Shown: piece by piece, positions 58,405 through 64,000 of the stretch | How the letters are laid out: every line of letters starts with the position of its first letter | Numbering within the stretch: position 1 is the first letter of the stretch | Assembly (NCBI GenBank): GCA_037142875.1 | Contig: JBAWZV010000001.1 | Coordinates: 248,001 to 312,000, forward strand | Direction of reading: 5' to 3' | DNA: 64,000 bases | DNA from: PALSA-600 sp037142875 | GTDB taxonomy: Bacteria; Actinomycetota; Thermoleophilia; Gaiellales; Gaiellaceae | Program-made: the position numbers and the translations under genes | The notes under the pieces: model-generated | Told to the model about the DNA's origin: nothing | Databases searched by the model: none | What the model saw: the letters and a program-made list of their open reading frames with translations, nothing else

Positions 58405-59824
58405 CCGAGCCCTCCATCTGGAGCTGGATCAGGCGGTTCATCTCGACGGCGTACTCGAGCGGAAGCTCCTTCGTGATCGGCTCGACAAAGCCCGACACGA
58501 CCATCGCGCTCGCCTCGGACTCGGAGAGACCGCGCGACATGAGGTAGAAGAGCTGCTCGTCGCCGATCTTCGAGACGGTCGCCTCGTGGCCGATGTCGAC
58601 CTCGTTCTCGTCGATCCGGATGTAGGGGTAGGTATCGGAGCGCGACGCGTCGTCGAGGATGAGCGCGTCGCAGACAACCTTCGACTTCGCCCCCTTCGCA
58701 CCCTTCGCGACCTCGAGCAGCCCGCGGTACCCGGCGCGCCCACCGTTCTTCGAGATCGACTTCGACGTGATCACCGAGGTGGTGTTCGGGCCCACGTGGA
58801 CGCACTTGCCTCCCGCGTCCTGATGCTGGCCGGCTCCGGCGAACGCGATCGAGAGCACCTCGCCGTGGGCGTGGTCGCCCATCAGCCAGATGGCGGGGTA
58901 CTTCATGGTCAGCTTCGACCCGAGGTTCCCGTCGACCCACTCCATCGTCGCGCCCTCTTCGGCAACGGCACGCTTGGTAACGAGGTTGTAGACGTTGTTC
59001 GACCAGTTCTGGATCGTCGTGTAGCGGCAGCGGCCGCCCTTCTTCACGAGGATCTCGACGACCGCCGAGTGGAGCGAGTCGCTCGAGTAGATCGGAGCGG
59101 TGCACCCTTCGACGTAGTGGACGTACGCACCCTCGTCGACGAGAATCATCGTCCGCTCAAACTGACCCATGTTCTCGGCGTTGATCCGGAAGTAGGCCTG
59201 GAGCGGAAGCTCGATCTTGACGCCCTTCGGTACGTAGATGAACGAGCCGCCCGACCAGACCGCCGTGTTCAGCGCGGCGAACTTGTTGTCATTCGAGGGG
59301 ATGATTGTCCCGAAGTACTGCTTGACGAGCTCCTCGTGCTCACGCAGCCCGGAGTCCATGTCGAGGAACAGGACGCCCTGCGCGCTGAGCGACTCCTGGA
59401 GCTTGTGGTAGACGACCTCGGACTCGTACTGGGCACCGACCCCGGCGAGGTACTTCTTCTCCGCCTCGGGGATACCGAGCTTGTCCCAGGTGTCCTTGAT
59501 GTCAGCCGGCAGGTCTTCCCACGAGTCGACCTGCTTCTCGGTCGGCTTGATGTAGTAGTAGATGTTGTCGAAGTCGATGCCGCTGAGATCGCCGCCCCAG
59601 TTCGGCATCGGACGCGCGAAGAAGTAGTCGAGCGCCTGGTGACGCACCTTGCGCATCCAGTCCGGCTCGTTCTTGTGCTCCGCGATCGCCTCGACGACCT
59701 CGTGCGAGACACCCCGGCCCGACTTGAAGAAGTAGTCCTTCGCCTCATCCGGATTCGAGAAACCGTACTTCGTCCCGTAGTCGGAACCGATCTCCTGGGC
59801 GATCTCGGACTCTGTCTGTGCCAT
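58397..59824 (-). CDS. sufB: SufB, Fe-S assembly scaffold
   Basis: SufB protein of 475 residues, the cluster-building subunit of SufBC2D. Signatures: VYHKLQESLSAQGVLFLDMD, FIYVPKGVKIELPLQAYFRI in the middle, GCTAPIYSSDSLHSAVVEI and EVDIGHEATVSKIGDEQLFYL near the C-terminus. The ATG at 59824 follows AAAGAGG with good spacing and shares a base with the sufC stop; eight in-frame codons upstream are excluded. Confidence 0.95.
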   Translation of the reverse strand: MAQTESEIAQEIGSDYGTKYGFSNPDEAKDYFFKSGRGVSHEVVEAIAEHKNEPDWMRKVRHQALDYFFARPMPNWGGDLSGIDFDNIYYYIKPTEKQVDSWEDLPADIKDTWDKLGIPEAEKKYLAGVGAQYESEVVYHKLQESLSAQGVLFLDMDSGLREHEELVKQYFGTIIPSNDNKFAALNTAVWSGGSFIYVPKGVKIELPLQAYFRINAENMGQFERTMILVDEGAYVHYVEGCTAPIYSSDSLHSAVVEILVKKGGRCRYTTIQNWSNNVYNLVTKRAVAEEGATMEWVDGNLGSKLTMKYPAIWLMGDHAHGEVLSIAFAGAGQHQDAGGKCVHVGPNTTSVITSKSISKNGGRAGYRGLLEVAKGAKGAKSKVVCDALILDDASRSDTYPYIRIDENEVDIGHEATVSKIGDEQLFYLMSRGLSESEASAMVVSGFVEPITKELPLEYAVEMNRLIQLQMEGSVG

Positions 59825-60594
59825 CAGGCTGCCTCTTTCTTTTCCCACTCTTCGTAACCGGTCTCTTCAAGCTTATCGGCCAGTTCGGGCCCGCCGGACT
59901 CGACGATCCGTCCATCCACGAAGACGTGGATGCGATCAGCGTGGATGTAGTTGAGGATCCGCTTGTAGTGGGTGATCACGAGCGCACCCATCGCGGGGCC
60001 GACAAGCTCCTGGACACCGCCAGCGACGGTCTTCAGCGCATCGATGTCGAGGCCGGAGTCGGTCTCGTCGAGCACCGCGATCCGCGGGCGGAGCATCGCC
60101 ATCTGCAGGATCTCGACGCGCTTCTTCTCGCCGCCGGAGAAGCCGTCGTTGAGATAGCGCGACGCGAGCTCCCGCGACACCTTCAGGCGATCCATCTGGA
60201 GAAAGAGGTCCTCGCGGAACTCCTTCACTGTGATCGGATCGTCGACGCCGCCGTTACGTCCCTTGCGAACAGCGTTGATCGCGGTGCGCAGGAAGTTCGT
60301 CACGGTCACGCCCGGAATCGCGTGGGGGTACTGAAACGCGAGGAAGAGCCCGGCCTGGGCGCGCTCGTTAGCCGCGGCGCCCGTGAGGTCGACACCGTCG
60401 AGGACAATCGCCCCCTGGGTGATCTCGTAGGCGGGATGGCCCGCGATCGCATAGGCGAGCGTCGACTTCCCCGAGCCGTTCGGCCCCATGATCGCGTGCA
60501 CCTCGTTGGTGTCGATCGAGAGATCGACACCCTTGACGATCTCGGTTCCATCTTCGAGGGCGACGTGCAAATTCTTCAGTTCGAGTAGCGCCAA
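59824..60594 (-). CDS. sufC: SufC, Fe-S assembly ATPase
   Basis: ABC-type ATPase of 256 residues that drives the SufBC2D complex. Walker A GPNGSGKST, signature FSGGEKKR, Walker B IAVLDETDSGLDIDAL. It is the first gene of this leftward operon, with AGGAGAGG just upstream of its ATG, so the order is C-B-D-S-U rather than the more common B-D-C-S-U. No sufR-like regulator gene precedes it, and the 185-base gap to tatA must carry its promoter. Confidence 0.95.
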   Translation of the reverse strand: MALLELKNLHVALEDGTEIVKGVDLSIDTNEVHAIMGPNGSGKSTLAYAIAGHPAYEITQGAIVLDGVDLTGAAANERAQAGLFLAFQYPHAIPGVTVTNFLRTAINAVRKGRNGGVDDPITVKEFREDLFLQMDRLKVSRELASRYLNDGFSGGEKKRVEILQMAMLRPRIAVLDETDSGLDIDALKTVAGGVQELVGPAMGALVITHYKRILNYIHADRIHVFVDGRIVESGGPELADKLEETGYEEWEKKEAA

Positions 60595-60779
60595 GAGACC
60601 TCTCCTAGGATCCGGCCCATCCGTAACTGGCGGGCCTCGTATGTCCGCCGCGAAGCGACGGGTCTGGAATGGTAGCCGCGCGGGACCGCATTGGCGAGCC
60701 CGGGAAGGGTCGGAGGCTCTCGGTACAAGACCGAAATCTCACTGCCCCGACGCCGCGAGGCCCTGCTAGGATGCTGCGC

Positions 60780-61034
60780 ATGCCAAACATCGGCCCCATG
60801 GAAATCGTCGGCCTTCTGCTTCTGGCCCTTCTCCTCTTCGGTGCCAAGCGTCTTCCGGAAATCGGTCGCTCGCTCGGAACCGGCATGCGCGAGTTCAAGG
60901 ACTCCGTCAGCGGCGAAGGCAAGAAGCCCGAAGTCACCCGTTCAGAGCTTCCGCCCCCGGCTCCGGCCGCCGCGGTTGAAGATGCAACGGCAGCGCCCGC
61001 CGAGTCCGAGCGCGAAACCGAAACCGTTTCCTAG
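60780..61034 (+). CDS. tatA: Twin-arginine translocase subunit TatA
   Basis: Protein of 84 residues with the TatA layout: short N-terminus, one helix (MEIVGLLLLALLLFGAKRLP), the FGAKRLPEIGRSLG hinge and amphipathic helix, then an acidic Pro/Ala-rich tail. It forms the translocation pore with TatC, seven bases downstream. The start may be the ATG at 60780 or at 60771. Tat substrates in this window include the DUF1501 protein. Confidence 0.92.
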   Translation: MPNIGPMEIVGLLLLALLLFGAKRLPEIGRSLGTGMREFKDSVSGEGKKPEVTRSELPPPAPAAAVEDATAAPAESERETETVS

Positions 61035-61041
61035 GTAGAAG

Positions 61042-61839
61042 ATGCCAAGGGTGCCGCGGTTAAGGCTTCCGCGCCGCCTGGACCACGGCGAGGAAGCATC
61101 CATTGTCGAGCACCTCGATGAACTTCGGGGGCGCCTCTTCGTGATGATCGGTGCGGTCGCTGTCGGCTGCGTGATCGGCTTCGCCCTTCACAAGCGCCTG
61201 ATCCATGCGCTCGAGATGCAGGTTCCGAAGGAGCTGATGGCACGACAGAACGGCGTGCTCCTCACCTTCACGCCGGCCGAGGGCTTCCTCACCTCGCTCT
61301 GGCTCTCGATCTACACGGGCTTCATCCTCGCGTTGCCGGTGATCTTCTGGCAGATCTGGCAGTTCTTCACGCCCGCGTTTGAGAAGGGCCACGCCAAGCT
61401 GATCCGCATCTTCGTCTTCGTCGCGTGGATCCTTGCCGCGATCGGGATCGTGTTCGGCTACTACATCGTGCTGCCGGCCGCACTCCACTTCCTGCTCGGC
61501 TACGACAGCAACGTCTACAGCGGCAACGTCCAGGCCAAGCCGTTCCTCACTTTCTGCACGCACGTCGAGCTCGCAATGGCGCTGATCTGGGAGCTGCCAC
61601 TGTTCGTCGTCGCGCTGACCCGGCTCGGGATCATCCGGACAGCGCAGCTGCGGAGCAATCGCCGGATCTCGTACTTCATCATCGCCTGTCTTGGCGTTGC
61701 GCTGCCGGGTGTCGATCCCGTCACGGTCACGCTCGAGACGGTGCCGCTGATGATCCTGTTCGAGGCATCGATCTGGCTGTCGGTGCTGCTTGACCGTAGG
61801 CTCGGCGCGTCGCGCAGCCGCGGCCCCGCAGCGCGGTGA
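61042..61839 (+). CDS. tatC: Twin-arginine translocase subunit TatC
   Basis: Polytopic protein of 265 residues with six helices, receptor for twin-arginine signals. The N-terminal signal-binding EHLDELRGRLF is present, and FTPAEGFLTSLWLSIYTGF and FWQIWQFFTPAF are family-typical; the later Glu in FCTHVELAMALIWELP is the expected one. Overlaps the amidohydrolase start by four bases. Confidence 0.94.
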   Translation: MPRVPRLRLPRRLDHGEEASIVEHLDELRGRLFVMIGAVAVGCVIGFALHKRLIHALEMQVPKELMARQNGVLLTFTPAEGFLTSLWLSIYTGFILALPVIFWQIWQFFTPAFEKGHAKLIRIFVFVAWILAAIGIVFGYYIVLPAALHFLLGYDSNVYSGNVQAKPFLTFCTHVELAMALIWELPLFVVALTRLGIIRTAQLRSNRRISYFIIACLGVALPGVDPVTVTLETVPLMILFEASIWLSVLLDRRLGASRSRGPAAR

Positions 61840-63095
61840 CCGGAGCGGTCTCCGCCGACTGGGTCATTCCGGTCGACGGCCCACCGATCGAGAACGGACG
61901 GGTGACCTGGGCCGACGGACGCATCGTCGACGTGTCCGAGGGGCGAGCCGACCGGCACTACGCGGACGCCGTGATCTTGCCGGGGCTCGTGAACGCCCAC
62001 TCGCACCTCGAGTACGCCGTCTACGCCGGCTTCGGTGACGGAGAGCTCTTCGGTAGCTGGCTCACGACGCACATCACGCGCAAACGAAACCTGGCGTACG
62101 AGCACATGCTCGCGATCGCCCGGCGAGGCGCCGCCGACGCTCTCGGTGCCGGCATCACGACAACCGCGGACTACTCCTTCTCGGGAGCCGCCGCGACGGC
62201 CGCGGGCGAGCTCGGCCTACGAGCCATCGTCTATCTCGAGGTGTTCGGCTCGGACCCGGCCGTCGCCGAGACGCAGTTCGCCGAGACGCGAGGCCGCATC
62301 GTCGGCTCCGACCTTGTCGAGCTCGGGATCTCACCGCACGCCCCGTACACGTGTTCCGCAGAGGTCTACCGCTGGTGCCTCTCGCTCGGCATTCCGGTCG
62401 GCACACACCTTGCCGAGAGCAGTGCCGAGAACGCCTACCTCGTCTCCGGGGAGGGCGCGATGGCTCCAAGCAGGCCGTACCTCGTCGAGCCGACCGGGCT
62501 GCGGAGCGTCGCCACGCTCGCTGACGTGCTCTGCGCCGACCTTCTGTGCGCCCACTGCGTCGATGTGACGAGCGAGGAGATCGCGCTCCTCGCAGCCCGC
62601 GACGTGCCGGTCGCGCACTGTCCGCGCTCGAACGCGCTGCTCGGCTGCGGAATCGCCCCCCTCACCGAATTGCGCGCGGCGGGGATCCGCGTCGGGCTCG
62701 GCACCGACTCGCCGGCGTCGACCCCGTCGTTCGACATCTGGGAGGAGCTGCGCACCGCGATCGGGATGTCCCGGGCGGTCGAGCGCCGACCCGATGCCCT
62801 CGGCGCCGGCGATGCCCTTCGCCTGGTCACGCTCGACGCGGCACGCACCCTCGGCCGTGCCGAGGAGATCGGCAGCCTCACGCCGGGGAAGCGAGCGGAC
62901 CTTACGGTCCTCTCGCTGGCCGGGACCCCGTACGATCCCATCGACGATCCCGTTGTCGCCGCCGTGTTCGGCGGGTCGCCGATGGGCGTCCTGGAAACAG
63001 TCGTCGACGGACAGACCCGCTACCGCCAAGGAGACACCACGTGGCACGAGGTACGCAGCACCGCAAGCGCCGCCCGCCGGCGAATGCTGCCGTAA
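61836..63095 (+). CDS. Metal-dependent amidohydrolase, nucleoside-deaminase-like
   Basis: Amidohydrolase of 419 residues of the SAH/MTA-deaminase, guanine deaminase and aminodeoxyfutalosine deaminase group. Metal ligands: His55-x-His57 in NAHSHLEYA, the His in GTHLAES, and the Asp in GLGTDSPAS; AHCVDVTSEEI and VAHCPRSNALLG are typical. The SPHAPYTCS motif fits the deaminases of the futalosine menaquinone route, but substrate is inference; no other mqn genes are in the window. GTG start overlapping tatC. Confidence 0.85.
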   Translation: MTGAVSADWVIPVDGPPIENGRVTWADGRIVDVSEGRADRHYADAVILPGLVNAHSHLEYAVYAGFGDGELFGSWLTTHITRKRNLAYEHMLAIARRGAADALGAGITTTADYSFSGAAATAAGELGLRAIVYLEVFGSDPAVAETQFAETRGRIVGSDLVELGISPHAPYTCSAEVYRWCLSLGIPVGTHLAESSAENAYLVSGEGAMAPSRPYLVEPTGLRSVATLADVLCADLLCAHCVDVTSEEIALLAARDVPVAHCPRSNALLGCGIAPLTELRAAGIRVGLGTDSPASTPSFDIWEELRTAIGMSRAVERRPDALGAGDALRLVTLDAARTLGRAEEIGSLTPGKRADLTVLSLAGTPYDPIDDPVVAAVFGGSPMGVLETVVDGQTRYRQGDTTWHEVRSTASAARRRMLP

Positions 63096-63904
63096 CGCTC
63101 GCAGCGGCGAAGCGGAAGAGGAAGCCGAAGCCGCCTGCGTGGCAGGAGCAGCTCTTCTTCAGCCGCCTCAAGGTGCATGCGAAGTGGGTGTTCGTTCTGC
63201 TGGCGTTCGTCTTCGGCATCGGCTTTGTCGTCTTCGGGGTCGGCTCCGGCTCGACCGGAATCTCGAGCGCGATGCAGAACCTCTTCAACAGCTCATCCTC
63301 GGGCGGTGCGTCGATCTCCTCGTTGCAGAAGAAGACCGCGGCGAATCCGAAGAACGCGAAGGCCTGGCGCGACATCGCGACGACCTACGAGCAGAAGAAG
63401 CGGCCGGACGATGCGATCTCTGCGCTCGTTCAGTACTCCACGCTGAAGCCGAAGGATGCAAACGCGTTGCAGGAACTCGCGGGCCTGTACCTCTCTCGGG
63501 CGCAGGCCTACCAGGGGTCGTACTCGCTCGACCAGGCGAAGTCGGGTGTGCTCGCACCGACCTCGGTGTTGCGACCGTCGTCGGGCTCGAAGCTCGGCCA
63601 GGCGATCTCCGGGATCCAGAACCCGATCTCCTCGGCCGTGTCGACCGACACCTCGACGCAGACAAACAGCGACTACTCGAAGCTGCTCGGGTATCTCAGC
63701 GACCGGCTCGGCGTCTACCAGAAGCTTGCGGCATTCAACCCGAAGGATGCGACGACCCAGTTCTCACTCGCCCAGGCGGCGCAGACGACCGGGGACACGA
63801 AGACGGCGATCGTTGCGTACCGCGCGTTTCTGAGGCTCGCACCGCAGGACTCGCTCGCTCCGACCGTGCGAAGGACACTCAAGCAGCTCGACCCGGCGAA
63901 GTGA
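63041..63904 (+). CDS. TPR-repeat membrane protein
   Basis: Protein of 287 residues with a very basic N-terminus (RKRKPKPP), a single helix (about 48-68, WVFVLLAFVFGIGFVVFGVG), and TPR-like repeats outside: NPKNAKAWRDIATTYEQKKR, KPKDANALQELAGLYLSRAQ, and NPKDATTQFSLAQAAQTTGD. The start is fixed by a strong AAGGAG seven bases before the GTG at 63041, which lies 55 bases inside the amidohydrolase gene. It probably scaffolds an envelope complex; partners unknown. Confidence 0.8.
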   Translation: MARGTQHRKRRPPANAAVTLAAAKRKRKPKPPAWQEQLFFSRLKVHAKWVFVLLAFVFGIGFVVFGVGSGSTGISSAMQNLFNSSSSGGASISSLQKKTAANPKNAKAWRDIATTYEQKKRPDDAISALVQYSTLKPKDANALQELAGLYLSRAQAYQGSYSLDQAKSGVLAPTSVLRPSSGSKLGQAISGIQNPISSAVSTDTSTQTNSDYSKLLGYLSDRLGVYQKLAAFNPKDATTQFSLAQAAQTTGDTKTAIVAYRAFLRLAPQDSLAPTVRRTLKQLDPAK

Positions 63905-63916
63905 GTGACGGTACTG

Positions 63917-63935
63917 CCGCGCGGGGTTCGCGCGG
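63917..63935. terminator. Possible hairpin after the TPR gene
   Basis: CCGCGC and GCGCGG form a six-base perfect stem around a seven-base loop, 13 bases after the TPR stop. It has no following T run, so it is at best a weak or Rho-independent-like pause; the downstream GATAAACT may instead be part of a promoter for the next gene. Confidence 0.35.
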
Positions 63936-63953
63936 TCGATAAACTGCCGAACG

Positions 63954-64000
63954 GTGCGCGTCGTACTCATGACTCTCCTCGCGTCTACCGCGGTACTCAC
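63954..64000 (+). CDS. Start of an exported protein gene, cut by window edge
   Basis: A GTG at 63954 (or ATG at 63969) opens a frame, MRVVLMTLLASTAVLT, running off the right edge. The basic residue followed by a hydrophobic run looks like the start of a signal peptide. A GATAAACT sequence about ten bases earlier could be its -10 element. Nothing more can be said of the product. Confidence 0.35.
   Translation, partial: MRVVLMTLLASTAVL

Noticed and set aside
1..64000. CRISPR arrays, insertion sequences, prophage or integrase signatures
   Set aside because: No regularly spaced direct repeats, transposase or integrase motifs, or terminal inverted repeats were seen; base composition looks even.

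Overview
The window is 64 kb of GC-rich, very densely packed bacterial chromosome with about 68 protein genes. No rRNA, tRNA, CRISPR array, insertion sequence or prophage was recognised. The gene set points to an actinobacterium: an fhaA-fhaB-pstP-rodA-pbpA-pknB division locus, PdtaS/PdtaR-type ANTAR signalling, SufU-type Fe-S assembly, DUF3662, DUF4446 and DUF3105 proteins, and many GTG starts. The paired DUF1800/DUF1501 genes, the absence of mycobacterial or streptomycete hallmarks and the caa3-like oxidase locus suggest a deep lineage such as Thermoleophilia (Gaiellales/Solirubrobacterales). That placement is inference. No gene-free stretch reaches 300 bases; the longest gaps are 60595-60779, 52345-52517 and 5290-5449. 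Many neighbours overlap as ATGA, GTGA or TGATG, so most runs of genes are translationally coupled operons.

Layout. 1-4282: membrane-lipid genes (DUF1365, cyclopropane synthase, PlsC-like acyltransferase), a DUF3105 protein and an aromatic-acid-exporter-like membrane protein. 4279-9300: an HtrA protease, a secreted DUF1800-DUF1501-cupredoxin operon, and two tandem small secreted proteins separated from it by a perfect 28-bp palindrome. 9302-11645: an ABC exporter and a small membrane protein. 11690-19800: a copper-handling region, with a leftward operon (secreted protein, His-rich lipoprotein, YcnI-like, CopC-CopD-YtkA-like fusion, membrane protein, Sco1, TlpA-like) divergent from a CopA ATPase that has a CsoR-like operator. 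20103-24085: a terminal-oxidase locus (caa3-type subunit II, subunit I, heme O synthase with an N-terminal four-helix extension, small membrane protein).

24094-31258: an amidase, a large secreted protein, an inositol-phosphatase-family enzyme, and a leftward rpiB-tal-pgi-secreted protein operon. 31374-37416: a CHASE3-like histidine kinase, an ABC-F ATPase, and the leftward pdtaS-pdtaR-clpS set. 37443-41504: small membrane proteins, a rhodanese, an HNH endonuclease, DUF4446. 41577-44231: a polytopic Ser/Thr kinase convergent with an orphan D12-class adenine methyltransferase. 44300-52344: the FHA/PstP/RodA/PbpA/PknB/Ddl cell-wall operon. 52518-60594: an aminotransferase, dCTP deaminase, and the leftward sufC-B-D-S-U-Rieske-tag operon. 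60780-64000: tatA-tatC, an amidohydrolase, a TPR protein and a truncated final gene.

The strongest lead is the oxidase subunit I at 21076-22722. Subunit II keeps its full CuA site and a C-terminal cytochrome c, and subunit I keeps both low-spin heme histidines. However, subunit I appears to have lost the high-spin heme proximal His (Asn392), one CuB His (Gln306), the D-channel Asp (Gln108), the proton-loading Glu (Ala259) and the Mg-site His-Asp. The adjacent heme O synthase carries a half-size heme A synthase-like domain. Together with the copper genes upstream, this may be a rewired heme-copper complex rather than an ordinary cytochrome oxidase.
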